Below, piece after piece: positions 1 through 9,636 of a stretch of DNA of 64,000 bases. The stretch covers positions 248,001 to 312,000 of the forward strand of contig NZ_FNFQ01000001.1 of NCBI RefSeq assembly GCF_900101175.1, in the 5' to 3' direction. The position numbers were made by a program, and so were the translations under genes. Numbering within the stretch: the stretch's first letter is position 1; every line of letters begins with the position of its first letter. The stretch comes from Stenotrophomonas pavanii. GTDB lineage: Bacteria > Pseudomonadota > Gammaproteobacteria > Xanthomonadales > Xanthomonadaceae. The notes under the pieces were generated by a model. It had not been told where the DNA came from, did no database searches, and worked only from the letters and a program-made list of their open reading frames with translations.

Positions 1-641
1 GCAGCGACCTGGGCCGGCGCGGTGGACGGCGCCGGCGTCGGCGCGGCCGGTGCGGCGGCCGTGGCGCTGGCCTGCTGCTGGACCTGCGCGGTCAGCAGGG
101 CGGTGGCACGTGCAGCATCGGTACGCGACGAAGCGTTGGCAACCGGGCTGGACGCGGCCGGAGCGGGTGCGGGCGCAGCCCCCGCAGCAGGCGCCTGCGA
201 GTGCACGGCCGGCGTTGCCGCCGGGCGGCTGGCGGCCACGGCCGGGCCATCACCCGGCCATTCGATCACCAGCTTGGATTCATTGCCCTCGCGCTGCATC
301 TGCGGGCGGAACGGGGCCACCGATTCGGCGAGGTCGAAGACGACACGGAACGTCCCCGGAACCGGCTGCCCGGTACGCACCGCCGTGACCACGCCTTGCG
401 CGGCCGGCATCTTCAGGTTGCGTATCGCGCTGGAGTCGGGGAAATCGACCACCAGGCGGTTCGGGCTGGCCAGCGACAGGGTCTTGTAGCCGCCACTGCC
501 CACCAGCGAGATCTCCGCGCGGGTGCCGGTGGCGCCGGTATTCAGCAGCACCTGGCGGACTTCGCCCGCCCACGCACTGACGCTCGCCAGACCCAGTCCG
601 ACGGCGGCACAGATGGCGATGAGACGGTTCCCCGGGCGCAT
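1..641 (-). CDS. amiC: N-acetylmuramoyl-L-alanine amidase (AmiC-type), N-terminal part
   Basis: The first 213 codons of a gene that runs off the left edge. The protein starts with a signal peptide (residues 1-25, hydrophobic core ending in SVSAWA), so it is periplasmic. An AMIN domain follows (about 26-125, with VRQVLLNTG and RLVVDFPDS), the septal peptidoglycan-targeting module of AmiB/AmiC. A long Ala/Pro-rich linker fills the rest. The Amidase_3 catalytic domain would lie beyond the window. AmiC-type enzymes cut the amide bond between N-acetylmuramic acid and the stem peptide and help daughter cells separate. tsaE lies 82 bp upstream on the same strand, an order common in Xanthomonadaceae and other gammaproteobacteria. 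AmiB versus AmiC cannot be settled without the C-terminus. Confidence 0.85.
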   Translation of the reverse strand, partial: MRPGNRLIAICAAVGLGLASVSAWAGEVRQVLLNTGATGTRAEISLVGSGGYKTLSLASPNRLVVDFPDSSAIRNLKMPAAQGVVTAVRTGQPVPGTFRVVFDLAESVAPFRPQMQREGNESKLVIEWPGDGPAVAASRPAATPAVHSQAPAAGAAPAPAPAASSPVANASSRTDAARATALLTAQVQQQASATAAAPAAPTPAPSTAPAQVA

Positions 642-723
642 GGCTCAGGATTCAATCACCGCGCTGAACGGAATGCAACACCTTTTTCCTTAATAATCCG
701 TAACCTGCCGATGTTTGTTCTCG

Positions 724-1206
724 TCAGCCGACAGAAATGGCCTGCAAGTCACCACCGCTGGGCAGCCGCGTGAGCCATTCACGACCCACGTCGCTGGCTC
801 CAGTGAGACGGACGCGACGCCCCGTTCCTTCGATCTCCAGCGCCACCACCAGGTCGGTTGGCGGCAGCGCACCGGCGCCCCGCTCGGGCCATTCGACCAG
901 CCACAGCACCGCGCTGCCTTCGTCCAGGCCGAGGAAATCCAGCTCACCGGCCTGGCCGATGCGGTACAGGTCCAGGTGCCAGGCCTCACCACCGGTGGCC
1001 AGCGGATAGCGCTCGACCAGGGTGTAGGTGGGGCTGCGGATGGCGCCCTGCACGCCCAGCGCGCGCAGCAGCGCGCGGGCCGTGGTGGACTTGCCGGCCC
1101 CCAGGTCGCCGCGCAGTTCGACCAGCGCCTGCGGCGGGCGGGTCGCCGCCAGCCACTGCCCGAGCAGTTCGGTGGCATCGCTGTCGGCAAGGAAGAAATC
1201 GGTCAT
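724..1206 (-). CDS. tsaE: tRNA threonylcarbamoyladenosine biosynthesis ATPase TsaE
   Basis: A protein of 160 residues, the usual size for TsaE. The Walker A loop is GDLGAGKST at residues 33-41, and the later SPTYTLVERY and HLDLYR motifs are family signatures. TsaE is the ATPase partner of TsaB and TsaD in forming the t6A modification at position 37 of ANN-decoding tRNAs, in the cytoplasm. Its start overlaps the stop of the upstream nnr gene by 4 bp (ATGA), which indicates one operon with translational coupling. The pairing of nnr and tsaE is conserved in many gammaproteobacteria. Identification is secure. Confidence 0.96.
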   Translation of the reverse strand: MTDFFLADSDATELLGQWLAATRPPQALVELRGDLGAGKSTTARALLRALGVQGAIRSPTYTLVERYPLATGGEAWHLDLYRIGQAGELDFLGLDEGSAVLWLVEWPERGAGALPPTDLVVALEIEGTGRRVRLTGASDVGREWLTRLPSGGDLQAISVG

Positions 1207-2687
1207 GGCGAGAGTTCCGGGTTGGCCAGTCGCCGCAGCGGCGCCAGCAGGTCAGTAGGAAGCAGGCCACGCGCACCGTCAGCGGCAGCCCTGTCGCCGG
1301 CCAGTGCGTGCAGCAAGGCACCCGCAGCAGCCGCATCGAACGCTGCCAGGCCCTGGGCGCGCAGGCTGGCGATGATGCCGGTGAGCAGGTCGCCCATGCC
1401 ACCGACGGCCATGCCGGGGTTGCCGGCGGCAATCAACCGTGGCCTCTGGCCAGGCGCCGCCACGATGCTGCCGGCCCCCTTCAGCACGACCACCGCGTGG
1501 AAGCGCTCGGCGAGCGCCTGCGCTGCGGTATAGCGGTCGGACTGGACGTCGGCGGTGCTGCAACCGAGCAGCCGCGCGGCCTCCCCCGGGTGCGGCGTGA
1601 GAATGGCAGCGGGCAAGGCGCGCGGGTCCTGTGCCAGCAGGTTCAGGGCGTCGGCATCGAGCACCAGGGGGCGGGGGCTGGCCAGCACGCGCGCAAACAG
1701 GGCGCGTGCCCATTCGTCCTGGCCCAGCCCGGGTCCGATCGCCACCACCTTCGCCTTGTCCAGCAAGGCCGGCAGTGCATCGCTGTCTTCCAGCGCATGG
1801 GTCATCGCTTCGGGCAGCCGCGCCAGCAGCGGCCCCACGTGGTCGCGGCGGGTCCCCAGGCTCAACAGCCCCGCACCTGCGCGCAACGCGGCTTCAGCCG
1901 CCATCGCGATGGCGCCGCCGCTGCCATGGTTGCCGCCCACGCACAGCACGTGCCCGGATTCGCCCTTGTGGGTATTGGCACGGCGCGGCGGCAACAGGGC
2001 CGGCAGGCGCGCCTGCGTCCAGTGCTCTGCAGCGGGTGCCACGCCCTGCCAGGCGGCGGCAGGCACCTGCAACGGCGCCAGGTGCTTCTGCCCGCAATGA
2101 TCCAGCGCGTCACCGGTGTACAGCCCGCGATGCGCCACGATGAACTGCAGGGTCAACGCCGCACGTACCGCCACGCCCGGCACCGCCCCCCGGTCGGCGT
2201 CGACGCCGCTGGGGACATCCAGCGCCAGCACCGGCGCCGCCTGCGTAGTGAGCGCGACAATCAGCGCTTGCGCCGAACCCTCTGGCGCGCGATCGAAGCC
2301 CAGCCCGAACAGGGCATCGACCCAGATATCGGCCTGCGGCAGCGCACCGTCGAAATCGATGACCGAGCCGCCTGCGGCGCTGAAGTCCGATGCTGCACGT
2401 TGTGCCAGCGCAGTCGATGGCGGCCTGCCCGGCAGGGCGACCACCCTCACCTCGCGCCCGGCCTGCAGCGCGTGGCGGGCCAGCACAAGGCCGTCGCCGC
2501 CATTGTTGCCCGCACCGACCACCACGCCGATCCGCTGCGCCTGCGGCCAGTGCTGCAACAGGCACTGCCAAGCGGCCTGGCCGGCCTGTGACATCAGGTC
2601 CCAGCCGCCTTCGGCGGCCAGCGCCGAGGCCTGCGCATCGAGCGCACGCGCGGCAGCGGAATCGAACAGATCGGCAAGGTTGGCCAT
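1203..2687 (-). CDS. nnr: Bifunctional NAD(P)HX epimerase / ADP-dependent NAD(P)HX dehydratase
   Basis: A protein of 494 residues that fuses two repair enzymes. The N-terminal YjeF_N domain (about 1-210, with VVVGAGNNGGDGLVLAR) epimerises damaged hydrated NAD(P)H. The C-terminal ribokinase-like domain (about 225-494, with VGGMGDLLTG near the end) dehydrates the S-form at the expense of ADP. Together they restore NADH and NADPH from NADHX and NADPHX. The length fits the fused bacterial form (E. coli YjeF, about 515 aa). It diverges from queG with only 23 bp between the two start codons, so their promoters must overlap or lie within the neighbouring gene. Confidence 0.95.
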   Translation of the reverse strand: MANLADLFDSAAARALDAQASALAAEGGWDLMSQAGQAAWQCLLQHWPQAQRIGVVVGAGNNGGDGLVLARHALQAGREVRVVALPGRPPSTALAQRAASDFSAAGGSVIDFDGALPQADIWVDALFGLGFDRAPEGSAQALIVALTTQAAPVLALDVPSGVDADRGAVPGVAVRAALTLQFIVAHRGLYTGDALDHCGQKHLAPLQVPAAAWQGVAPAAEHWTQARLPALLPPRRANTHKGESGHVLCVGGNHGSGGAIAMAAEAALRAGAGLLSLGTRRDHVGPLLARLPEAMTHALEDSDALPALLDKAKVVAIGPGLGQDEWARALFARVLASPRPLVLDADALNLLAQDPRALPAAILTPHPGEAARLLGCSTADVQSDRYTAAQALAERFHAVVVLKGAGSIVAAPGQRPRLIAAGNPGMAVGGMGDLLTGIIASLRAQGLAAFDAAAAGALLHALAGDRAAADGARGLLPTDLLAPLRRLANPELSP

Positions 2688-2710
2688 GCAGGGATTTTAT
2701 ACTGGTGCAC

Positions 2711-3781
2711 ATGTCCCCCGCCCCCGCCCCCGTCGATCCGGCCCAGGCCGTGCAGCGCATCCGCGCACTGGCCCGCGCGCATGGTTTCCAGCGCTGCGGC
2801 ATCGCCGGCATCGAGTTGGGCGAGGATGAAGCGCACCTGGCCGACTGGCTGGGCCAGGGCCTGTACGGCACGATGGACTGGATGGCGCGCCACGGCACCC
2901 TGCGCGCACGCCCCGCCGAACTGTTGCCCGGCACCGTGCGGGTGATCTCGGTGGGCATGGACTACAGCCACAAGGACGACACCGAGGCCTGGGCGACGCT
3001 GGCCGACCCGGGCCGCGCCTACGTGGCGCGTTACGCGCTGGGCCGCGACTACCACAAGCTGATGCGCAACCGCCTGCAGAAGCTGGCGACGCAGATCAAC
3101 GACGAAGTGGCGCCACTGGGCTACCGCGTGTTCGTCGATTCGGCCCCCGTGCTGGAGCGCGCACTGGCCCGCAACGCCGGTCTCGGCTGGATCGGCAAAC
3201 ACACCTGCCTGATCGACCGCCATGGCGGTTCCTGGTTCTTCATCGGCGAGATCTACATCGACATCCCGCTGCCGATCGACACGCCGGCCACCGCGCACTG
3301 CGGCACCTGCACGCGCTGCATCGATGTCTGCCCCACCCAGGCCATCACCGGCCCGCAGCGGCTGGACGCGCGGCGCTGCATTTCCTACCTGACCATCGAA
3401 CACGACGGTGCCATTCCCGAAGACATGCGGCCGTTGATCGGCAACCGCATCTACGGCTGCGACGACTGCCAGCTGGTGTGCCCCTGGAACAAGTTCGCCA
3501 AGCGCACCGACGAAGCCGATTTCCGCGCGCGCAACAACCTCGATAGCGCGCGGCTGGACCAGCTGTTCGCCTGGGACGAAGGCGAATTCCTGCGCCGCAC
3601 CGAAGGCAGCCCGATCCGGCGCAGCGGCCATGAGCGCTGGCTGCGCAACATCGCCGTGGCGCTGGGCAATGCACCGTCCTCGGCCGAAGCGCTGGCCGCA
3701 TTGCACACCCGCGCCGATGATCCCTCGCCGCTGGTGCGCGAACACGTGCAATGGGCGCTGGACCAGCACACGGTGCGCTGA
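2711..3781 (+). CDS. queG: Epoxyqueuosine reductase QueG
   Basis: A protein of 356 residues. It reduces epoxyqueuosine to queuosine at the wobble base of tRNAs for Tyr, His, Asn and Asp, using cobalamin and two [4Fe-4S] clusters. The cluster ligands are visible as [12 protein letters not shown] (about residue 197 onwards) and [12 protein letters not shown] (about 250). A DUF1730 region precedes them. The frame is open for more than 300 bases upstream. I chose ATG 2711 because it starts the conserved protein directly after the nnr start and the upstream translation is the antisense of nnr. xseA follows 44 bp downstream on the same strand. Confidence 0.95.
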   Translation: MSPAPAPVDPAQAVQRIRALARAHGFQRCGIAGIELGEDEAHLADWLGQGLYGTMDWMARHGTLRARPAELLPGTVRVISVGMDYSHKDDTEAWATLADPGRAYVARYALGRDYHKLMRNRLQKLATQINDEVAPLGYRVFVDSAPVLERALARNAGLGWIGKHTCLIDRHGGSWFFIGEIYIDIPLPIDTPATAHCGTCTRCIDVCPTQAITGPQRLDARRCISYLTIEHDGAIPEDMRPLIGNRIYGCDDCQLVCPWNKFAKRTDEADFRARNNLDSARLDQLFAWDEGEFLRRTEGSPIRRSGHERWLRNIAVALGNAPSSAEALAALHTRADDPSPLVREHVQWALDQHTVR

Positions 3782-3825
3782 CGTGCGATCCTGAAGCCCC
3801 GGTCCACCTGCAGCACGCCGTTCCC

Positions 3826-5157
3826 ATGCAGCCACGCAACAACGACATCTTCACCCCCAGCCAGCTCAACACCCTGGCGCGCGACCTGCTGGAAGGCAGC
3901 TTCCCGGCGATCTGGGTCGAGGCCGAACTGGGCAGCGTGGCGCGTCCTGCCTCCGGGCATCTGTATTTCACCCTGAAGGACGCGCGTGCGCAGCTGCGCG
4001 CGGCAATGTTCCGGATGAAGGCGCAGTACCTGAAGTTCGTGCCGCGCGAAGGCATGCGCGTGCTGGTGCGCGGCAAGGTGACCCTGTACGACGCGCGTGG
4101 CGAGTACCAGATGGTGCTGGACCACATGGAGGAAGCCGGCGAAGGTGCGCTGCGCCGCGCGTTCGAAGAGCTGAAGGCACGCCTGGAAGCCGAAGGCCTG
4201 TTCGACCCGGCACGCAAGCGCCCGCTGCCGGCGCACGTGCAGCGCCTGGCCGTGATCACCTCGCCCACCGGCGCCGCCGTGCGCGACGTGCTGAGCGTGC
4301 TCGGCCGCCGTTTCCCGCTGTTGGAGGTCGACCTGCTGCCGACCCTGGTGCAGGGCAGCAGCGCCGCGGCGCAGATCACCCGGCTGTTGCAGACTGCCGA
4401 CGCCAGTGGCCGCTATGACGTGATCCTGTTGACCCGCGGCGGCGGTTCGCTGGAAGACCTGTGGGCGTTCAATGACGAAGCCCTGGCCCGTGCGATCGCC
4501 GCCAGCCGCACGCCGGTGGTATCGGCGGTGGGCCACGAAACCGACTTCAGCCTCAGCGACTTCGCCGCCGACCTGCGCGCACCGACGCCATCGGTGGCGG
4601 CCGAGCTGCTGGTCCCGGACCAGCGCGAACTGGCGCTGCGCCTGCGCCGCACGGCCGCGCGCATGGTGCAGCTGCAACGGCATGCGATGCAGCAGGCCAT
4701 GCAGCGCGCCGATCGCGCCCTGCTGCGCCTGAATGCCCAGAGCCCGCAGGCGCGGCTGGATCTGCTGCGCCGCCGCCAGCTGGATCTGGGACGGCGCCTG
4801 CATGCCGCGTTCAACCAGCAGCAGGAGCGCCGTGCCGCGCGCCTGCGTCACGCGTCTGCGGTACTGCGTGGGCATCATCCGCAGCGCCAGCTGGACGCGA
4901 TGCAGCGTCGCCTGGCCGCCCTGCGTGGGCGGCCGCAGGCGGCCCTGCAGCGGCGGCTGGAACGTGACGCGCTGCGCCTGCGCGGGCTGGCCCGCTCGCT
5001 CGAAGCGGTCAGCCCGCTGGCCACCGTGGCCCGCGGCTACAGCATCCTGACCCGCAACGACGATGGCACGCTGGTACGCCAGGTCGATCAGGTGCGGCCC
5101 GGTGACGCACTGCAGGCCCGCGTCGGCGACGGCGTGATCGACGTGCAGGTCAAGTAG
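3826..5157 (+). CDS. xseA: Exodeoxyribonuclease VII large subunit
   Basis: A protein of 443 residues, normal for XseA. An N-terminal OB-fold (about 10-105, with [27 protein letters not shown]) binds DNA. The catalytic core carries [38 protein letters not shown] and [24 protein letters not shown] in pieces. A long Arg/Gln-rich coiled coil follows (about 265-390). The end, VARGYSILT, is typical. With several copies of XseB it degrades single-stranded DNA from both ends to short oligonucleotides. ATG 3826 was chosen because [15 protein letters not shown] begins the conserved region. xseB is not next to it. Confidence 0.95.
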   Translation: MQPRNNDIFTPSQLNTLARDLLEGSFPAIWVEAELGSVARPASGHLYFTLKDARAQLRAAMFRMKAQYLKFVPREGMRVLVRGKVTLYDARGEYQMVLDHMEEAGEGALRRAFEELKARLEAEGLFDPARKRPLPAHVQRLAVITSPTGAAVRDVLSVLGRRFPLLEVDLLPTLVQGSSAAAQITRLLQTADASGRYDVILLTRGGGSLEDLWAFNDEALARAIAASRTPVVSAVGHETDFSLSDFAADLRAPTPSVAAELLVPDQRELALRLRRTAARMVQLQRHAMQQAMQRADRALLRLNAQSPQARLDLLRRRQLDLGRRLHAAFNQQQERRAARLRHASAVLRGHHPQRQLDAMQRRLAALRGRPQAALQRRLERDALRLRGLARSLEAVSPLATVARGYSILTRNDDGTLVRQVDQVRPGDALQARVGDGVIDVQVK

Positions 5158-5463
5158 AGGGGGTTCGGCAGGGCTGCGCCCTGCACCCGCGGTGGTGCCG
5201 GCGCTGGCCGGCAGCCTCAACAGCAACAGCCAAAGCGGCTCTGGATTGCTGATGGCTTGGCGGGACGGTCGGTAGATCCACGCCATGCGTGGATGAAATC
5301 TGTCAGATCGCGAATCAATTCGGGGTCAGAGCCGCTTTCCCAGGGAAAACGGCTCTGACCCCAGGAGCATTTCCGACAGACCGCAGCACACTGTCGAAAC
5401 CCGCTTCTGCTGTTGCTGTTGCCGGCCAGCGGCCGGCACTACCTAGCGCGGGGACAACACACC
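5158..5463. repeat. Intergenic repeat cluster: SMAG-type and GGGGTCAGA hairpins
   Basis: No gene is visible in this convergent gap between xseA and the M48 protease gene. It holds a degenerate GTGG hairpin with the core GCCGGCGCTGGCCGGC near 5192-5216. A GTAG hairpin (GTAGATCCACGCCATGCGTG plus GAT) lies at 5272-5294. A larger inverted repeat has arms GGGGTCAGAGCC (5322-5333) and GGCTCTGACCCC (5351-5362). A reversed GTAG element with core GCCGGCCAGCGGCCGGCACTAC sits at 5421-5442. The GTAG elements match the known SMAG repeats of S. maltophilia. Any of these hairpins could act as a bidirectional terminator or mRNA stabiliser. Confidence 0.7.
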
Positions 5464-6360
5464 CTACTTTGCCTGCTCGCAGAACTTCTGCCGGTACTCG
5501 AGCGCCTTCGGCATCAGCGCCTGCAGGTTCTGGATGCGGGTGCCCGGATTGGGATGGGTGGAGGCGAACTCCGGCGGCGACTGGCCACCACTGGCCTGGC
5601 CCATGCGCTGCCACAGCGGCACCGCCTCGCGGGGATCGAAGCACGCCGCTGCGGCCAGCATCAGCCCCACTTCGTCGGCCTGCGTCTCGTGGCTGCGCGC
5701 ATAGGGCAGCAGGTAGCCGTAGCCCATCGCCGACATCATCATCTGTTGCTGCTGCGCATCCATGCCGCTGGCGGCGCCGGCCACCTGGCCGATCTGGGTC
5801 AGCTTCTGCTGCGCCATGCGCTGCGCACCGTGACGCAGCAGCGCGTGGGCGATCTCGTGGCCCATCACCACCGCCATCGCGTCGCGCGTGCGCGCCACCG
5901 GCACCAGCCCGGTATAGACCGCCATCTTGCCGCCGGGCAGGCAGAACGCATTGGCCTGTTCGGATGGAATCACGTTGACCTCCCACTGGAAGTCACGTGC
6001 GAAATGCGCCGGCTCGACGCCGTGCTCCTGCGCCAGTGCGGTCTCCACCACATCGACCTTGGCGATCAGGCGCTGGGCGATGTCGCGCACATCGCGCGCG
6101 ATCGGCGCGTTGGGGTCCATCGGCGGCTCCTCCGAGAGGATCTGCTGGTACGCCTGCAAGCCCAGCGCAGTCTCCTGGCGGGCGTCCAGGCTGCTGTCGA
6201 TCATCACCTTCTCGCCGGTGTAGGGATCGACCGTGCGGTTGGAGAACCAGTAGAACACCGCATAGCCGGCCGCCAGCAGCAGCACCCACCAGCGGATGTT
6301 GCCGAACAGGCCGCGACGCTGCGGGCCTTGCGGCGAGCGGGAAAAGGGATCATTGCGCAT
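5464..6360 (-). CDS. M48 family metallopeptidase
   Basis: A protein of 298 residues. One N-terminal membrane segment (about 24-40) anchors it. The M48 zinc motif HEIAH is at residues 168-172, followed by GLLRHGAQR-like helix residues and a downstream ETQADEVG motif that supplies the third zinc ligand. STHPNPGTRIQNLQ near the end is typical of the LoiP/YcaL/Oma1-like subgroup. These are membrane-bound quality-control or outer-membrane-assembly proteases; the substrate here is unknown. Translation was started at ATG 6360 because upstream codons give low-complexity sequence. It overlaps nothing and lies 88 bp downstream of the FGE-fold gene stop. Confidence 0.85.
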   Translation of the reverse strand: MRNDPFSRSPQGPQRRGLFGNIRWWVLLLAAGYAVFYWFSNRTVDPYTGEKVMIDSSLDARQETALGLQAYQQILSEEPPMDPNAPIARDVRDIAQRLIAKVDVVETALAQEHGVEPAHFARDFQWEVNVIPSEQANAFCLPGGKMAVYTGLVPVARTRDAMAVVMGHEIAHALLRHGAQRMAQQKLTQIGQVAGAASGMDAQQQQMMMSAMGYGYLLPYARSHETQADEVGLMLAAAACFDPREAVPLWQRMGQASGGQSPPEFASTHPNPGTRIQNLQALMPKALEYRQKFCEQAK

Positions 6361-6448
6361 CAGGGGTCGTCCAGCAGGCCCCGCCGGCCGGCGGGCACGG
6401 CGCAATCTTAGTGCGCGGGCGCCAGCAGCGGGTGAAGCCCGGTGCCGC

Positions 6449-8341
6449 TCAGATGCCCCGCACCAGGCGGAAACCGATGCGCGCGCTGGTGGTGTCCGAA
6501 TCCTGGGACTGCCGCCACGCCGCACGGGTCTGCTCGGGCGCGTTGGCCCAGTTGCCGCCCCGGATCACCCGCGACCGGCAGCCCGGGTTGAACCAGGCGA
6601 CACCATCGGACGGCGCACGCCGGTAGCTGGCATGCCAGCAGTCGGCCACCCACTCGCTGAGATTGCCGGCCATGTCGTGCAGGCCGAAGGCATTGGCCTG
6701 GAAACTGGCCACCGGCGCGGGCCCCCACCAGCCGTCGCCATAGCCGACGAAGGCGTTGTGCCAGTGCCGCCCCGAGGGCGAGACATCCTTGCTGCCGGTG
6801 AAGTTGCCAGCGCCGGGCGGCGGCGTGCCGGCGTCGCCCCATGGATAGCGGCCACTGCTGCCGGCGCGCAGCGCATACTCGAATTCGGCTTCGCTGGGCA
6901 GCCGGTAGCTGCGGCCGGTCTGCTCGGACAGCCACGCCGCGTAGTTTTCGGCATCACGTACGCTCACATGCATCACAGGCGAGTTTCCCAATGCGCGGCC
7001 ACCGTCATAGTCCGAACGCCAGTCCACCCCGCTGCGACGGATGAAGTTGCCGCTGCGTTCGTCATAGACCACCGAATGGCCGCGCCGGGTCGCGCGCGGG
7101 CGCGCATTGGACGCCTTCACGTAGCGCTCGAAATCACTGACCGTGATCTCGGTGATCGCCATCGCAAAGCCACGATCGAAGCGCACGTAATGCGAGGGCC
7201 GCTCGGCATCGCTCGCGCCCGGCTCGGTATCGCCCGCGCCCATCTGGAAGCCACCGTGCGGCACCACCACCATCTGCGGCCCGCGCCCGCCATCGCGCAT
7301 GGCGTCGCTGAACACCTGCCCGGGGCGGAAGCTGCCGTAATGGGTCGCCAGGTCGATGCGTTCGCGCAGCTGGGCCACCACCGCATCACCTGGCAGGGCG
7401 ATGCGCAGGGCCTCGGCCAGCTTCTCGCGCGCCGGCTTCAGGCCCTGCGGCGTCGCCAGGTCGCGCAGGCCATCGTCGCGCAGCTGCAGCAGCGCCGCCG
7501 CGCGGATCTGTTCGATGCGCTCGAACGCGTCGGCGATGGTCGGTGACGAATCGCGGACCTTGCTGGCCTCGGCCAACCACGTCCCCGCGCTGGCGAAATC
7601 GCGCACGCGCGCCGCCTCCTCGGCACGGCGGATCAGGCCACTCTCGGCCGCCGCCAGGCCCTGCCGTGCCCGGCTGTTGTGTTCATCCAGCGCCAACGCC
7701 TCGCGGAAGTTGCCGATCGCACCGTCACCGTCCTCGCCGATGCGCCCCGAACGCAGGTCCTCCTCGCCGGCGCGGTTGTAGGCGACCACGCGCTGTGCGC
7801 GCTCAACCCGGGCCTGCAGCGCACGCACCTGCTCGTCCTTCGGCGCCAGGGTCAGCAGCACCAGCGCCTGGCGGCTGGCCTCGGCCAGCGCTTCACGCTG
7901 CTTCAGCGGCCGCACCAGCAGCGCATCGGCCTGCTTTTGCAGCCGCTGGCGGGCACGTTGCAGGCCCAGCCGGGCCTGGCGGTCGTCCGGATCTTCCTGC
8001 TGGACCGCCAGCCACAACGGAATGGCGGCATCGGCGTCCTCGTAAAGGTGGTCCTTGGCAAACGCCTGTTCGGCCGCACGCCGCAGCTGGGAAAGACTGC
8101 GGCCCTGCCGGTCCACCCGGGGAGGCGTCCAATGCTGCACATCCTCGGCGGCATCCTCACCGGCAATGGTGACGCTGCCCTGCCCGTTCCCCGGGGTCGC
8201 GTCCGCCTGCGGACCTTCCTGCTGCCGCGCGTCTTTGCCAGCCACCGGCCCCGGCTCCGGGGTCGCCGAGGGCGATGGCGTGCAGCCGGCCAGGACCACG
8301 GCCAGGGCGGTGCACAGCACGGACGACAGCGGAAAACGCAA
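6449..8341 (-). CDS. Lipoprotein with helical repeats and formylglycine-generating-enzyme (SUMF1/FGE-sulfatase) fold
   Basis: A protein of 630 residues starting at TTG 8341, chosen because a strong AAGGAG lies 7 bases upstream. A lipoprotein signal (residues 1-19, lipobox LAGC) and a Pro-rich linker are followed by a helical, TPR-like region (about 80-330). The C-terminal third (about 345-630) is an FGE-sulfatase domain with TEITVSDFERYVKAS, RLPSEAEFEYALRAG, YPWGD, GNLSEW and IRGGNW. The paired cysteines that true formylglycine-generating enzymes use are not seen (the equivalent stretch reads TRAAWRQSQ). It is therefore probably a non-catalytic or ligand-binding member of the fold. Function unknown; likely periplasmic, lipid-anchored. 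Confidence 0.8.
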   Translation of the reverse strand: MRFPLSSVLCTALAVVLAGCTPSPSATPEPGPVAGKDARQQEGPQADATPGNGQGSVTIAGEDAAEDVQHWTPPRVDRQGRSLSQLRRAAEQAFAKDHLYEDADAAIPLWLAVQQEDPDDRQARLGLQRARQRLQKQADALLVRPLKQREALAEASRQALVLLTLAPKDEQVRALQARVERAQRVVAYNRAGEEDLRSGRIGEDGDGAIGNFREALALDEHNSRARQGLAAAESGLIRRAEEAARVRDFASAGTWLAEASKVRDSSPTIADAFERIEQIRAAALLQLRDDGLRDLATPQGLKPAREKLAEALRIALPGDAVVAQLRERIDLATHYGSFRPGQVFSDAMRDGGRGPQMVVVPHGGFQMGAGDTEPGASDAERPSHYVRFDRGFAMAITEITVSDFERYVKASNARPRATRRGHSVVYDERSGNFIRRSGVDWRSDYDGGRALGNSPVMHVSVRDAENYAAWLSEQTGRSYRLPSEAEFEYALRAGSSGRYPWGDAGTPPPGAGNFTGSKDVSPSGRHWHNAFVGYGDGWWGPAPVASFQANAFGLHDMAGNLSEWVADCWHASYRRAPSDGVAWFNPGCRSRVIRGGNWANAPEQTRAAWRQSQDSDTTSARIGFRLVRGI

Positions 8342-8425
8342 GCAGGGTCTCCTTCGGCACGGATGCGCACCGACGTTAGGCTATTCTCCCCTGCCTGAGC
8401 AAACCCGAGTAGTAGGCCCTGACCC

Positions 8426-9505
8426 GTGGCAACCTGGATCACCACCCCCGCCGAGCTGGATGCGTATTTCCAGCAGCGCCCGGCCCGCATCGGCCTGGAT
8501 ACCGAATTCATCCGTGAACGCACCTTCTGGCCGCAGTTGGCACTGGTGCAGATGGCGGTCGGGCAGGACATCCTGCTGATCGACCCGCTGATTCCCGGCA
8601 TGACCGAGGCGCTGGTGCCCTGGCTGGCCGATGAATCGATCATCAAGGTGATGCACAGCGCCAGCGAAGACCTGGTCGCCTTCAAGTGGGCGTGCGGCGT
8701 GTTGCCGCGACCGTTGTTCGACACCCAGATCGGCGCTGCGCTGGCCGGCATCGGGGGCGGCATGGGCTACCAGAAGCTGGTGGCGGAAATCACCGGCGTG
8801 GCGCTGGCCAAGGGCGAAACCCGCTCGGACTGGATGCGCCGTCCGCTCTCGGAATCGCAGTTGCAGTACGCCGCCGACGATGTCGAGCACCTGTTCGCGC
8901 TGCACGACGCCATCGACGCCAAGCTGCAGGCGCTGGGCCGCCAGCAGTGGCTGTACGACGACGGCGAGCGCCTGCTGGCCAGCGTCGCCAACGACGAGGA
9001 CCGCTGGCCACACCTGGCGATGCGCTCAGCGCAGTTCCTCGATGCCGCTGCGCAGCGCCGCCTGCTGCGCCTGCTGCGCTGGCGTGACGTGCAGGCACGC
9101 AGCAGCGACCGACCGCGCAGCTGGATCCTGGACAACGAACTGGCCGCCACGCTGGCACGCACGCCACCGGCCGATGCCGCTGCGCTGGCCGCGCTGTTCG
9201 AACAGTTCCCGAAAGCGCCGCGCAAGCTGGCGGGCGCCGTGTGGCAGGCGCTGGACACGCCGCTGGCCGATGAGGCCGAGGCTCCGCTGGCGCTGCCGGC
9301 CAACGACAGCAACAAGCAGGCATTGAAGAAGCTGCAGGACGCCGTTGCCGAGCGCAGCCGCGAGCTGGGCCTGCCGGATGGCGTGCTGGCCTCGCGCAAG
9401 CATCTGGAAAGCTACCTGGAGCGCCGCCAATGGCCGGCCGCGTTGGCCGGCTGGCGCCAGCAGGAGCTGGAAGCGCAGCTGCATGCGCTGCTGCCGGCAC
9501 GCTGA
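8426..9505 (+). CDS. rnd: Ribonuclease D
   Basis: A protein of 359 residues with a GTG start. The DEDD-type 3'-5' exonuclease domain occupies about 1-200. Exo I is GLDTEFIRER (acidic pair at residues 25 and 27), Exo II falls in the VMHSASEDL region, and Exo III is near LQYAADDVEHL. An HRDC domain follows (about 210-290). The enzyme trims the 3' ends of tRNA precursors and other structured RNAs. It diverges from the FGE-fold lipoprotein gene across 84 bp, so the two promoters share that gap. The length matches E. coli RNase D (375 aa). Confidence 0.95.
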   Translation: MATWITTPAELDAYFQQRPARIGLDTEFIRERTFWPQLALVQMAVGQDILLIDPLIPGMTEALVPWLADESIIKVMHSASEDLVAFKWACGVLPRPLFDTQIGAALAGIGGGMGYQKLVAEITGVALAKGETRSDWMRRPLSESQLQYAADDVEHLFALHDAIDAKLQALGRQQWLYDDGERLLASVANDEDRWPHLAMRSAQFLDAAAQRRLLRLLRWRDVQARSSDRPRSWILDNELAATLARTPPADAAALAALFEQFPKAPRKLAGAVWQALDTPLADEAEAPLALPANDSNKQALKKLQDAVAERSRELGLPDGVLASRKHLESYLERRQWPAALAGWRQQELEAQLHALLPAR

Positions 9506-9559
9506 AGCAGCGGGCGCGGCGCCGGATTGCATTCCCGCCGCCGTCGAACGCAACAAAAT

Positions 9560-9585
9560 GGGCGGCCCGGATCACCGGGCCGCCC
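9560..9585. terminator. Bidirectional intrinsic terminator between rnd and the TonB receptor gene
   Basis: A perfect inverted repeat GGGCGGCCCGG / CCGGGCCGCCC with an ATCA loop. On the minus strand it is followed by ATTTTGTTG. It lies between convergent genes and can end both transcripts, more clearly the minus-strand one. Confidence 0.75.
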
Positions 9586-9636
9586 TGCGCACTCCAGCAG
9601 TGCGAGGGTGGGACCGCCCACCCTCGCGGCAACGCC

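Noticed and set aside
2390..2710. N-terminal extension of QueG by 107 codons
   Set aside because: The added residues are Pro/Arg/Ala-rich, antisense to nnr, and absent from the QueG family.
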